Shown here: positions 22,755 to 33,617 of the stretch, piece by piece
Position numbering within the stretch: position 1 is the stretch's first letter
Layout of the letters: every line of letters begins with the position of its first letter
From: Plotosus lineatus
Lineage: Eukaryota; Chordata; Actinopteri; Siluriformes; Plotosidae
NCBI GenBank assembly: GCA_024760905.1
Contig: CM045733.1
Location: 16,348,501-16,412,500, forward strand
Length of the DNA: 64,000 nt
Reading direction: 5' to 3'
Notes under the pieces: generated by a model
What the model saw: the letters and a program-made list of their open reading frames with translations, nothing else
Database searches by the model: none
Told to the model about the DNA's origin: nothing
Translations under genes and position numbers: made by a program

Positions 22755-22842
22755 AATAATAATAATAAGTACTAACAGCTCTTCTTCTTCTTCTTCTTCT
22801 TCTTCTAGTATTAGTAGTAAATAGTAGTAGTAGTAGTAGTAT
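22719..22842. repeat. Compound trinucleotide microsatellite (ACA)n(ATA)n(CTT)n(GTA)n
   Basis: Four adjoining triplet tracts: ACA at 22719-22751, AAT at 22752-22768, CTT at 22781-22806 and AGT at 22807-22842. Triplet arrays are rare in this window compared with dinucleotides. Confidence 0.95.
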
Positions 22843-23076
22843 TAATGGACATTGGCAATTTGATTTTGTGCTGTTCTTGTTTTCTGTAATCTGGTATGCC
22901 AGCTGGTATGTGTGGGTAAGAAAACTGGCTCGTCCAGAATGAGTGAGAACAGTTGGAGATGCACTGCAATGTACTGTAATGCCATCGTAAATTTTCTTTC
23001 AAATAATGTCAAACACTGAATCATTGCTGCTGAAAGATATACTGAAGGATATTCCATATCAGTGTAAAAATAATGC

Positions 23077-23157
23077 TCCGGTATTAATTCCTATGTGTCC
23101 AGCATTTATTGATATGGAATATCAATGAATGCTGGACACAAAGGAATTAATGCTGGA
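23077..23157. other. Near-perfect 39-bp inverted repeat (hairpin) with 3-nt loop
   Basis: The arms are 23077-23115 and 23119-23157. The inner 33 pairs have two differences, and the outer six have two more. The centre is ttgatat-gga-atatcaa. No flanking duplication was noticed. It could be a tiny foldback element or a structured RNA, and the loop is shorter than in typical microRNA precursors. Confidence 0.8.
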
Positions 23158-23309
23158 ACTTTATTTGACAAACTCTAGGAAAATGTATTACAGTCTATCC
23201 TGCCCGGTTTCAGTGGTTGGCCCAAGGTAATCTTTCTGAATTAAATATGATATATTTTTCTGCTTGATTCTAAAATTTGACAAAACAACATAATGTGTGA
23301 ACCATACTA

Positions 23310-24149
23310 ACACTGTCATGGACCACATGGGCATTTAAGTCTCACAGGATAACGAGGGAGTCCCCAGTGGGAGTGTTCTCCACACACTCCCTAAAGATTC
23401 CACTAAGGGTAGGTACCCTGAACTGTCATTTGGTGCATGAGCACAAACAACAGTCAGGACAGGTCACCCCTCCCGAAGGCAGAGGGAAGCTCCAATCTCA
23501 TCCACCGGGGAGAATCCCAACGTGTCGGTATTGAGACAGGTTGCACTCACACTGGCTCATTGCCTCTTCACATGAGCAACTCCATAAAGGAATAAGGTCG
23601 ATCCCTTTTCAGAATGGGTGGTTCCAGAGCCAAAGCTATGTGTCAAGGTGAGTCTGACTATATCTAGTCAGTATGTCTCAATTTCACGCACCAGCTCAGC
23701 CTCCTTTCCTGCCAGATGATGTTCCATGTCCCAAGAGTTAGAGTCAGTAGCCAAGGATCAGTCCGACAGAACCCATGCCTTCAGCTGTCACCCAACTCAC
23801 AATGCACCTGATAGTGAGTCCATGGGAAGGGGAACCCATGTCTCCTTTTTGGGCTGGGCATGGTCAAGCTCAATGCCAGGAGCCTGATCACTTGCCTTGA
23901 AGCCCCTCACCCAGGCTTATGGGGGGGGGAGGGGGGGGGGCACCCCGATGATCAACATCAGGGCAAGGGAAACCGTATCCTTTTATATGTGTCCATTGGG
24001 GTCTTTTGAACCACACTTTGTCTGGACCTTCACCTTGGACCTGTTTGCCTTGGGTGACCCTACCAGGGGTATAATGCAACCAACAACATAGCTCTTAAGA
24101 TTATTAGGATATGCAAACCCATCAATCACAAAAAGCTGGTGATTCAAGG
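23310..24149 (-). pseudogene. Rex3 LINE copy 2, inverted 5' segment (endonuclease domain fossil)
   Basis: On the minus strand, from 24149 leftwards, come the Rex3 leader ('caccagctttttgtgattga' region), then fragments matching the endonuclease: VVCAHAPNDSSGYLP near 23450-23400 and LNAHVVHD-like residues near 23330. Poly-G runs at 23922-23940 and frameshifts disrupt it. It joins plus-strand Rex3 reverse transcriptase at about 24149, again a 5'-inversion layout. Confidence 0.78.
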
Positions 24150-24539
24150 AGATCCTCCCTGAATATCTCAGGACCCTAGATACAGTAGGAATGCCTTGCT
24201 TGACACGTCTCTGCAACATTGCGTGGTCATGCCTCTGGATTGGCAAACCAGTTATTTTTAAAAAGGCAGGCTGGAGAGTGTGTTCCAATTATCCTGGAAT
24301 CACGCTCCTCAGCCTACCCGGGAAAGTCTATTCAGGAGTACTGGAGAGGAGGACCTGAGTGATGATTGAATCTCTGATTCAGGAGAACTAATGTGGTGTT
24401 TGTTCTAACCACAGCACTCTCAACCAGCTCTACACACGCTACAGGATCCTGGAGGGGGCATGGGAGTTTAATGAATCTGTCCACATGTGTTTTGTGGATG
24501 TAGTGAATGCTTTCAAAAGTGTTAAAAAGGCTATTTTGT

Positions 24540-24845
24540 GTGTTCCTTGGCGTTTCTGTGCAGTCTTTGCATGTTCGCCTGTTGCTTGCGTGGGTTTCCC
24601 CGGGTACTCTGGTTTCTTTCTACAGTTCAAAAACATGCACAATAGGTTAATTGGCGGTTCCAAATCGACCCTTGATTTGAGTGAGAGTATGAATGTTTGT
24701 GTGAATGTTGGCACTGCGATGGCCTGGTGAGCTTTCCAGGGTGTACCCTGCCCTAACCCTGAGTCAGGTGAGATGGGTGTCAGCCTCCTCGCGACCCTAA
24801 TGAGGATTAAGCGGTTCAGAAAATGAATGAATGAATGATGAATGA
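24540..24845 (+). mobile_element. S2 SINE inserted in Rex3 copy 2
   Basis: The body 'tttgcatgttcgcctgttgc' through 'gggtactctggtttctttct', then 'cctgagtcaggtgagatggg' and the tail 'aatgaggattaagcggttca' plus (gaat)n. Rex3 residues VNAF lie before it and the FVDD box after it. Confidence 0.8.
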
Positions 24846-25018
24846 ATTTCTTGGCATAGCCACAGTTTAAGTTGTTCTGGTTTGTTCTGGTTTGTTGACC
24901 ATAGGATCTCATCTCTGTTTTTTGTGGATGATGTTGTCCTTTTATTGAATCTGGTTCGCAGTTGTGTTTGAAGAGGCTGGGATGAGAATCAACGACTCCA
25001 AGTCTGAGTCCATGGTTC

Positions 25019-25457
25019 TTCTTCTTCTTTTCCTTTCGGCTTTTCCCTTCAGGGGTCGCCACAGCGAATCATCTGCCTCCATCCCACCCTATCCTTTGCA
25101 TCTACTTCTCTTACACCAACGACCTTCATGTCCTCCTTCACCACATCCATGAATCGTCTCTTTGGTCTTCCGCTAGGTCTTCTGCCTGGTAGTTCCAGCC
25201 TCAGCATCCTATTACCAATATACTCACTATCCCTCCTCTGTACATGTCCAAACCATCTCAATCTAGCCTCTCTGACTTTGTCTCCAAAACGTCTTACATG
25301 TGCTGTCCCTCTGATGTGCTCATTCCTAATCCTATCCATCCTCGTTACTCCCAAAGAGAACCTCAACATTTTCATGTCTGCTATCTCCAGCTCTGTCTCC
25401 TGTCTTTTCCCCAGGGCCACTGTTTCTAAACCATACAACTTTTTAAACCATACAACT
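25019..25457 (-). pseudogene. RTE-clade LINE 3' fragment inserted in Rex3 copy 2
   Basis: The minus strand reads YGLETVALGKRQ, TRMDRIRNEHIRGTAHV, ARLRWFGHVQRRDSEYIG and RPKRRFMDVV down to RCGDP, then the RTE 3' end at 25019-25060. At the other end the words 'aaaccatacaactttt' and 'aaaccatacaacttta' are repeated back to back (25430-25457). The fragment breaks Rex3 between SESMVL and the following GGxHPPD-like segment. Confidence 0.9.
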
Positions 25458-26267
25458 TTAGGGTGGAATGCACCCTCCAGATCTGGAATGAGGTCCTGTC
25501 CCAAGTACAGAAATTCAAGTACCTCAAAGTTTTGTTCACGAGTGAGGGAAGGACGGAGCGAGAAAACAACAGGTGGATCGCTGCAGCCTCTGCTGTAAAA
25601 ACAGAGCTTGTGCCAGTCCGTCATGGTGAAGAGAGAGATCAGCTGCAAGGCAAAGCTCTCAATTTTCCAGTTGATCCTTGCGCCACATTCCAACCCTCAC
25701 CTCACAAAGTAAAGAGCTTTGGGTATTGACCGAAAGACCAAGATCATGGATACAAGTGGCTGAAATGAGCTCCCTATGCATGGTGACCGGGCTCTCCCTT
25801 AAAGATAGGGTGAGAAGCTCAGCCATCCAGGAGGAGCTGAGAGTAGAACCACTGATCCTCTGCATTGAGAAGAGCCAGTTGCACCCGCTCGTGCACCTGG
25901 TTAGAATGCCTCTTGAAGCCCTTGCTGGTGTAGTGTTTCAGAATGTGCGACTGGAAAGAGACCCCGGGGTCGACTTAGAACACGCTGGACTGGTATCACC
26001 TCAGTGTCCCCTGGAAGAACTGGAGAGGTGGCTGGGGAAAGGGGTATCTGGACCTCGCTGCTTAGGCTGCTGCGCCTGCGACCCGACCCTGGATTAAGTG
26101 GAAGAAGAAGATGATGGTGATTAAACACATCAACATTTAATCTAATATACTGTTAGTCTGTTGGTTAGTTGTCTACTGCCTAGCTACGAAGATTTTTTTT
26201 TAAATAAACCAAGGGTAACTCCGAAGAATCTGGAAAGATCCATAGGTCAGATAGGGTAGAATGTTTA

Positions 26268-26560
26268 AATCCGACAAAGCTGGCACCCATCCCAACCAAC
26301 TCCACATGAAGACAGGTTACATCTCAAACAACTTGCCAGCCCATCGCATGGCCAGAACACACCCTATCATTCACACCCCACATCTAGGGGCTATTTATAA
26401 GTTCTAATAAGCCTAATGTTGTTGTCTTGTTTTTGGATTGTGAAAGGGAACCGGAGTACATGGAAGAATCTCATGCAAGCTCAGGGAGAAAATGTAAGCT
26501 CCACACAGAAATGTATGGGACGTGAACACAGGACCTTCTTGCTGCTCCACCAAGCCTCCC
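26268..26560 (-). mobile_element. S2 SINE (reverse)
   Basis: The order 'tggcacccatcccaaccaac', 'cgcatggccagaaca', 'agcctaatgttgtt', 'aagctcagggagaaaatg' and 'acaggaccttcttgctgc' is an eroded S2 read backwards, tail to head. Confidence 0.72.
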
Positions 26561-26689
26561 AGGGACTTGGATTTTGAATGCTTCATTCTCTAAATGTGGC
26601 AACTTCATTAAGCTGAAACAGGAGAGTTTTCTGAAGTGAAAACCCAAACTTACCAATTGTTTTTGAATCCTGCTTTAAATCCCTTCCTT

Positions 26690-26748
26690 TGCCCAGAGTT
26701 GGCCGTGACCCTAGTAGGATTAAATTGTTTGGCAAATGAGTGAGTGAG
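26690..26748 (+). mobile_element. S1b/S2-type SINE tail remnant
   Basis: Contains 'tgcccagagttggccgtgac', 'cctagtaggattaaattgtt' and 'gagtgagtgagatgatg'. Confidence 0.6.
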
Positions 26749-27095
26749 ATGATGAGCAGTAGTCCAGAGAACTGTAGTCCAAGCTCAATTAGAAAGTCAG
26801 GATACAGATGTTTTGTGTAACCATCGACCATGAGTCACATTCATACTTCCAACGTCATTCATCACATATGCCCAATTTTATCAAATTTTGCACTTAAAAG
26901 GTTTTTCGTTGGACACTTAAAATATGCCTAATTGTGGTCTATCTTAAAAGGTGTTTGTTCATCTACTCATGTTTTTTGGTTCCTCAGAGGAACTGAACAA
27001 AGCCAAAACTTCTTTTTTAAAAAACTGTAGTACAGTACTGTAGATGCTAAGTCATTGCAAAGATATGCGTGGCCTTCAGAGTATTGCCTCATAAT

Positions 27096-27165
<70 letters not shown>

Positions 27166-27293
27166 CTCATTTTAGAAAGAAATTGCTCACACATAATGGC
27201 TTTAAAAATAAAGCAAACTGATGGTACTAAGCTAACAGAACACAACTGACATAATAAAAGTGATTAGCTAGATGTTCGGAAAAACAATTAGAA
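26749..27293. other. No recognised gene; contains an (AG)n tract
   Basis: Apart from the AG microsatellite at 27100-27162 nothing was recognised. Confidence 0.5.
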
Positions 27294-28122
27294 TACAGTG
27301 ATCCCACGTTACTTCATGCTTCAGTGTCTGCGGCTTCAGTGCATCATGGGCTTTTCAAAAATATTCACAGAAAAATAAAAAATAAGGAAATTACGGAAAA
27401 ATAGGGAACAAAGTTAAGGAAAATGCTGCAAAACAAGGCCAATTATGCAAACCAAAAACAACCCAACAAAACTACTTACACTTTTATGTGAAGTGCACAT
27501 CTGAGTGTGTGCACGCGTTTGTATGTGTGTGGATTTATATTTTATTTACATCTTATGCATTAATTTTGAATGTTTAATTGTTATTACAGTATAAACATTT
27601 ATAGCGTTCAATATGTGGCAGTGGTGGGCAGTGGTGGCCTGGTGGTATAGGGTGCTGGATCGCTGATCCTAAGGTTGGGGGTTTGAGTCCCACTCTCCAC
27701 AAGGTTGTCACTGTCCCCCCCAGTGCAGCTAACTGGATTATCAACAGCCGGCCATGTCTCTCACTGTCTATCTATGGTGTGAGGTTCGTGTAAAAGAACC
27801 AGTGCTGACTTTCGTAAAAGTTTAGCTGCAAAGCGAGCAGCGTGTTTCTGTTCCTTGCTAAAGGGTTGTGTCAGGAAGGGCATCCGATGTAAAAACCTAT
27901 GCCAAATCAAATGTGCGATTCATTCGCTGTGGCAACCCCTGATAAAGGGAAAAAGCCGAAAGGAAATCTCATCTATAGCGTTCAGTATGTATTTATTGAC
28001 ATTATATACACATGTGCATGACGTATATGTCAGTCAGGGGGTCGTCCTACTTCGCGGAATTCGGCGATCACTTGGGGGTGATCTCGGTCCCAGTTAACCA
28101 ACGAAAGTGAAGGATCCCTGTA
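27294..28122. mobile_element. T4 Tigger-like element, copy 4, split by an S1a SINE
   Basis: Starts 'tacagtgatcccacgttact', a diverged T4 end, and ends 'gtgaaggatccctgta'. The interior keeps 'aggaaaatgctgcaaaacaa' and 'atttacatcttatgcatta'. The SINE at 27617-27973 lies in the AT-rich part, inside a duplicated 17-bp T4 segment. Confidence 0.87.
27617..27973 (+). mobile_element. S1a SINE (RTE tail) inside T4 copy 4
   Basis: The head 'gcagtggtggcctggtggta' and the B box 'gggtttgagtccc' are tRNA-like. The body has 'ctaactggattatcaacagc'. The 3' end 'cattcgctgtggcaacccct' and 'aaagccgaaaggaaatctc' match the 3' end of the RTE LINE at 21700-21768. The target duplication is tatagcgttcaatatgt (27600-27616), with one change at 27974-27990. 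Confidence 0.92.
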
Positions 28123-28336
28123 TTTCTTAATTTAAACCGTCGTAATGCATTTATACTCAAATTATGTAACCACTAATAGAAAAAGCCTATTGTAGCTATT
28201 TAAACATTTCCACCAATGCCTCATTCCTACCTTAAACATGTAATTCTTAAACCCAACCAGGTTATTACTGTACACCACCCACCAAAATCTGACTTAATTC
28301 AAAACCACATTCATCACTTAGTACCTACTGCGTGTA

Positions 28337-28746
28337 CAGTAGGCCCTTGACCATTCGCAGTTTTGCACTCACGCCCCCCACATGCTCGCGAATTGCCAAC
28401 AAACCTGGAAGTAACTGGCACGTGATTCAAATTTAGTCAATGGCTGAAGAGCTTTTGTTTCTCCCTCCTATTGATTCGTTGAGATGATGTATACACCCCT
28501 TTTTTCTATTCACGCACAAGTTGTCAATGTGCATTTTTTTGTGTTTTTAATTACCAGTTAAGATTTATGATGCCACCCAAACGCTTTGCATCTTCTCTGG
28601 CTTCTGGTAAGGAGCCTAGGTGCCAGAAAAAAGTAATGACGCTGCATGAATAAGTAGAACTGCTTGATATAATACAAGAAGGAAAAAGTTATGCTGCACT
28701 CGGGCGCCATTATGCAGTGAATGAAAAAATAATAATAATAATAATA

Positions 28747-28819
<73 letters not shown>

Positions 28820-29108
28820 TCTGTATACTGTTTATATATTATATAGATTTATATATGTATATATAGATTTTCACTGAATCATTACTATATTTTACTACAT
28901 TATTATTGTATTAATGAGTAAGACTGTCTATAGAATGTGTTTAAGAAACATATTTTAGCACATATAATATCATACATAGGGTTTTACTTCCGCATTAATA
29001 ATTCGAGGATATAATATGATACATAGGGTTTTTTTTCTTCCCGGTAAATGACTCGCAGAATTTCTTGATCTGCAGCAAGGGCCAGAACCAAACCCCTGCG
29101 AAAAACTG
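28337..29108 (+). mobile_element. T9 Tigger-like element with N-terminal transposase fossil
   Basis: Starts 'cagtaggcccttgaccattc' after TA and ends 'cccctgcgaaaaactg' before TA. The ends are only loosely similar. At 28567-28720 the plus strand reads MMPPKRFASSLASGKEPRC, then KKVMTLHE, a stop, VELLDIIQEGKSYAALGRHY and AVNEK. This matches the start of Tigger/CENP-B-type transposases (basic leader and helix-turn-helix). A TA microsatellite (28748-28810) replaces the following region. An inverted CCAAT-like 'cctattgattcgttg' lies at 28468. Confidence 0.8.
28748..28810. repeat. (TA)n microsatellite inside T9
   Basis: About 31 TA units preceded by five AAT units. Confidence 0.98.
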
Positions 29109-29296
29109 TATATTTAAAGAAGCTATTGTATAGAAGTGTTTCAAATATTACACGTACAAACAATGTACAGTATGTTGAATGTAGATCGGTATTAAAACCA
29201 ATTACTACAGAGCAGAAAATCACACACATATAATATGATTACACATGACCTGCTCTAAGTAATTAGCAATTTTGACCTCTTAAGATAATCAAGTAA

Positions 29297-29620
29297 GGGC
29301 AGTGATGGCCTGGTGGTAAGGTGCTGAATTAACCAAGGTCGGGGTGCTAAATTAACCAGCAGCGCCCCCCCACCCTGCCATCAGTGCAGCTAACTGGGTT
29401 ATCAAAGGTCAGCCATGTCTCTCACTGTCTATGGTGTGAGGCATGTAAAAGAAAAATTGCTGACTTTCAACAAGAGCACGCTGCAGAGCCGTTAGCGTGT
29501 TTCTGGCCTGGTGAGCTGACCGGGGTGTACTCTGTCCTCACCCAGAATCAGCTGGAATGGGCACCAGCCTCCCCGCAACCATAATTAGGATTAAGCGATT
29601 CAGAAAATGAATGAATAAAT
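29297..29620 (+). mobile_element. S1b SINE
   Basis: The head 'gggcagtgatggcctggtgg' has an internal rearrangement: 'aattaaccaaggtcggggtg' is followed by a partial repeat of itself. The body and tail 'cctggtgagctgaccggggt' and 'aattaggattaagcgattca' with (gaat)n are typical S1b. Confidence 0.82.
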
Positions 29621-30599
29621 GAAAAGATATTCATGTATTCGGAATAAGAATGAGGTATTATACATTGAAATATTAAAATTGACCGCGTTACCTCACTTTG
29701 TATGTTGCTAATCATGAACGTCTACTTCTGACAAAATAGCAATCACAGTTACAGAACCAGTTTGAGGTGGTCCACATTTAAAACTCACTAACATCCAAAA
29801 TTGGCAAAATAAGTGGATATTGCCATTGTTTTACACCACTTGGACATGGAACTTTTTCTTAAACAAGCATTTTAGCAGAGATCAACTGTATTTATGGATG
29901 TGTGAACTTGGTGATGTTGATATCATCTTTTCATCCAGGTAAGAAATTTGAACTTACTATGGCTCTTACACAAAACACTATACAGTATTGGGACTTAAAT
30001 CCGTATTACACTGGAGTCGGTCACATATATGGATTAAAAAAGACACGGATGGCATAATTGTCTTTCGGCGTGTACATGTATGGGGCAGCAATGTGTTCCT
30101 TGGGTGGCAAATAACTTGTGACAGTGATGATCACTGGTCGTTGGGAACAATGATGATTGGTGATGGTTGGCTTCATGATCTAAGGGTGAGTGAAGCTGCT
30201 CTTTCTCAACTCATACAACCAGGAGCTGTAATGTGAGGTCAGTCATGAGTGCAGAATAGTCAGTATAGTAGTAAAATTGATGGTATATAATTATACATTC
30301 ATAACAGTACAGAGCATCTTTTTTTAGTGCATGGTCAATGGGCTGCAAGCTGTGAATGCGAGCAGCATTACTGAATATAATCAAAGAAAGATGCAAGGAA
30401 AACCAAATGTACTTTTATAGCCTGTTAGGACAGAAGACATGCAGTAGAAATACAGAACTCAACCATTAAACCTGGATGTATTATGTTTTAAATTTTGTGT
30501 TTACTGTACTGTACATTGCCTAAAGCACGATGTAACTGACCACATTTTCAAATAAAAATGCACTGAAAGTGTGCAATTTTTGTCCTATCTTTTCAAATA
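29621..30599. other. No recognised gene or repeat
   Basis: About 1 kb of apparently single-copy, AT-rich sequence. The 82-codon plus frame at 29988-30236 has no recognised motif. Confidence 0.45.
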
Positions 30600-30773
30600 A
30601 TGATGATTAAAAAAAACCCGCAAAACTGTCCTGGGCCAAAATTTTTATCAGTCCTTTGTTGGCCCACATTTGGTTAAAATTTCGAAGAATTCCGGCAGTT
30701 TGTTTTTGCGTTATCGTGCTAACAGATATAATCAGACACGCAACCAATCGCATACCCCGACCAATTTGGAGGT
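30600..30773. repeat. Unclassified dispersed repeat fragment
   Basis: The phrase 'tgtttttgcgttatcgtgct' followed by 'aacagatataatcagacacg' is one I associate with a common fish repeat, but I cannot classify it. It abuts T1 copy C. Confidence 0.4.
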
Positions 30774-30774
30774 A

Positions 30775-31560
30775 CAGTGATACCTCTGCTCACGAACATA
30801 ATTGGTTCCCAGAAAGTGTGTGTGAGGCGAAAAGTTCGTCTTCCGAACATTTATTTCCCATAAGAAACCATTAAAATGAGAATAATCCGTTCCCAGGTCC
30901 CCATAAAACATAATTTTCTACTAAATAAGCCTCAAAACTACACAAAAATATACCTTATTTTATGTATAATAAATGTGCTATTGTATTGTAATTAAGGAAA
31001 TAAACTGTACTGTATAATAAAGTGGTTTTATTTACCTTTGTGATGGTAGTTGATGGCTTGATGGAATGGAGTGGGAGGAGGGAGGGAGGGACTTACTGTT
31101 TGGAAGGAGTGTTTGGAAACGCCTACTGTTTGGAAACACCCTTATCCACACACGCACCCTTAATAGCTTCCTTGTTCTTAAGGATGGGAGCAATGGTAGA
31201 CTTAGCGTACTGGTACTGGGACGCTAAGTCACACAAACGCACACCTCGTTCGTGTTTTTCAATGATCTCCGCCTGTGGTGGGGTCTTTTTCAGTCCCATT
31301 ATAGCAAAAGTACACTCAATATGGTCCAAAATGTCTAGGAAACACAAACCACTTCCGCACTCAAAGAAAGGGGGTGACGAACTGTGACGCCGTGAGCGTG
31401 CGTCAGCTTCTCGTGGCCGCCACCGTGGCGCTGTTCGACCGCGTGGTTTGATTCGTCCGCCGAAAACTAGTTCGTCAGCAGAGACTATATGCTCGCAAAT
31501 TTAATGTTCTTGAGGCGAAAAGTTCGTGAGCTTAAGCGTTCGTCAGCGGAGGTTTTACTG
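30775..31560 (-). mobile_element. T1 Tigger-like element, copy C
   Basis: Ends as in the other T1 copies, TA at 30773-30774 and 31561-31562. The minus-strand fossil at 31123-31300 starts MGLKKTPPQAEII, continues CDLASQYQYAKSTIAPIL and ends VDKGVSKQ. It lies 46 bp from an S1a SINE. Confidence 0.92.
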
Positions 31561-31606
31561 TAATTAGGAATTATTTTATGAACTTTGAAACATCAGCAAG
31601 AAAGAT

Positions 31607-31949
31607 GTCTGTCTTCCTTTTCACTCGGAAGTCACCACAGCGAATCATCTGATTCGCACGTTTGATTTGGCAGAGGTTTTTTTCACGTCGGATGCCCTTC
31701 CTGTCACAACCCTTTTTAGCAAGGGACAGAAACACGCCGACGGCTTTGCAGCTACTCTTTACGAAAGTCAGCAATGGTTCTTTTACATGAACCTCTCACC
31801 ATAGACAGTGAGAGACATGGCCCGCCTTTGATAACCCAGTTAGCCGCACTGGGGGGGACAGTGACAACCTTGTGGAGAGTGGTACTCGAACCCCCAACCT
31901 TTGGATCAGCGATCCAGCGCCCTATACCACTAGACCACCACTGCCCCAT
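31607..31949 (-). mobile_element. S1a SINE (RTE tail) with 15-bp target duplication
   Basis: The duplication atcagcaagaaagat lies at 31592-31606 and 31950-31964. The minus strand runs from a tRNA-like head (B box 'gggttcgagtacc') to an RTE-like 3' end with the reverse of 'caccacagcgaatcatctga'. All parts are present, so it is essentially full length. Confidence 0.93.
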
Positions 31950-31964
31950 ATCAGCAAGAAAGAT

Positions 31965-32274
31965 ATTTGGTAGAAATAGTCAACAGATGATGTGTGCTTG
32001 CACACTCTGTATAGCACTTATACATTCAGAACTTTTTTTCTCAGTTCTTACTCGCAAAATATGGTTTATTTAGCTGAAACACTGGATGATTCATTCCAGT
32101 GTTTTCTTATGTAAAGGCAATTTAATGGACAATCTTTCTTGCTGGTATATAATCCACAAATAATTTGAAAACAGTGATCAGATTTATGACCTTCTGGCTG
32201 TACCAGCATAACATTTTATATACAGTTGAAATAAATTGAGATTACAATTAATATGCCAACTTGTCTGTCAAATG
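31965..32274. other. No recognised gene or repeat
   Basis: AT-rich DNA without recognised features. Confidence 0.45.
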
Positions 32275-32575
32275 TAGAGCTTGGCACTGTGGGTAGCGTT
32301 GCTTTCTCACAGCTCCAGTCACTTCACTGATTCATTTCTAAGCAAACGCATTTTGGGGGTTGGGTCACTGTGTTCACACTATTGTTCTCATCTTTCCTCC
32401 AATCACTCAAAATATGTCGGTAGGTGGATTGGCTATGCGAAATTACCCCAGGTACAAATAAGGGTGTGAATGTGTAAGAACACATCTTGGGTCTATTCCC
32501 ATGTCACAGGCCCCTAATCTTACACAACCCGTACCAGGAAAAAGGAGAAAGGGAAGATGAATGGATAAACAGATA
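32275..32575 (+). mobile_element. S2-like SINE, diverged
   Basis: The order 'gcactgtgggtagcg', 'cacagctcc', 'tcactgtgttcacac', 'cctccaatcactcaaaatat' and 'gatgaatggataaacag' is compatible with an old S2, though several blocks are degraded. Confidence 0.5.
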
Positions 32576-32579
32576 AATA

Positions 32580-33160
32580 ATCACGCCAGTTTTCATTGTA
32601 ATACCTTTATTTTTCTTTTCTACAGAGTGTATCAGGTCAAAGCACCACCAAAACCTCCATCTTATTGAAGTATTACTGAACATCTTACTCTAACCCCCTC
32701 AATCTACCTGCTTTATTAATTCTCATAAAGCAGCAGACATTTATCCTTCTCCATCCATCATTAATGGCTCTTTCTAGAGTGGAGCTATGAAAGCAAATTT
32801 GTGATAGCGCTCTGTACTGATGCCATTCCTTTGCGACCTCTGCAGTGGAAGCCTTAAATCAGTCTTAATCAGAAAAAAATGCCCCATCAGGCAAGAAAGG
32901 AAGTGAACACAAGAATGTAAGGATATATGGAAGACAGAGCAAAGGAGAGAGAGTCCTTGAGAGATAAAGCAAGACGGTTAAGTGGAAAAAGAGAGGAGGA
33001 GGTAGTGATGTAGTGAGAGGGCCAAGTATGATAATGAAGGGAAGGCAGATAGCAATCTATCAGGATGTATCTTCAGTTCATCAACAGAAAACCCTCTGGA
33101 TAATTGCCTTTTCCCTGGGCTACCTGCACCATGGTGACAAATCTCTCACCTCATATCACA
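32580..33160. other. Apparently single-copy island; weak candidate terminal exon
   Basis: No repeat was recognised. At 32611-32637 a pyrimidine tract ends in ctacag, followed by a short frame VYQVKAPPKPPSY and a stop. This could be a last exon, but the frame is only about 14 codons and could occur by chance. The 32690-32900 part looks like it could be conserved non-coding DNA. Confidence 0.25.
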
Positions 33161-33165
33161 CGCGC

Positions 33166-33166
33166 G

Positions 33167-33219
<53 letters not shown>
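33166..33219. repeat. (CA)n microsatellite
   Basis: About 26 CA units. Confidence 0.98.
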
Positions 33220-33610
33220 CCATAGCTTCCTACTTCATATTATCTACTTCAGCACCTGGATGTGTGAAACTGAGTTGTTGTGATAATCCGCTGGTTAAAA
33301 GTGACGTAACTGTAAAAACAAACAAAAAAATGTTGCAATGATCACTTTGTGTGATATCCAATCAGATGAGTCCCTTAAATTTCAAATTCAAAGGCACAGT
33401 GTCAGTGAGCCACTTCCTGATTGCCTCACAAACTGCATTTCCTAGTGTCCTCAGCGCCCCCTTGAGATGCATTTGTGAGCGTAGTAGTTAGGAAGTGGAT
33501 AAATAACCCCCTGACAATCTATGGAATGTTGTGCCATACTGTATCCATGACAGGCTCCTGTTTATGCTCCCTGGTTACAGTTCTGTAGTCCAGTTGCCAG
33601 CCATATTTCT
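33220..33610. other. No recognised gene or repeat
   Basis: Nothing recognised. Confidence 0.45.
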
Positions 33611-33617
33611 GAATTCA

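Larger units (their letters stand above)
24150..26120 (+). pseudogene. Rex3 LINE copy 2, reverse transcriptase and 3' end
   Basis: Plus-strand fragments: ILPEYLRTLDTVG, LTRLCNIAW, DWQT (the site used in published Rex3 primers), NYPGITLLSLPGKVYSGVLER, LNQLYTRYRILEGAWEF and VHMCFVDV. After a SINE comes ISSLFFVDDVVLL, in which the FADD box reads FVDD. Then EEAGMRINDSKSESMVL, an RTE insert, EVLSQVQKFKYLKVLFTSEGR, LTERPRSWIQVAEMSSLC and VEPLILCIEKSQL. The 3' end reads 'gcgacccgaccctggattaa' with a gaagaa/gatgatg tail. Many stops and frameshifts mean a dead copy. Confidence 0.88.

Noticed and set aside
24439..25062. 207-codon minus-strand frame
   Set aside because: It runs across a SINE, Rex3 and an RTE junction in antisense; no domain and no codon pattern.
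27617..27700. tRNA gene
   Set aside because: A and B boxes are present, but the acceptor stem and cloverleaf are not, and the sequence continues into a SINE body with a target duplication. The same holds for all S1, S2 and S3 heads.
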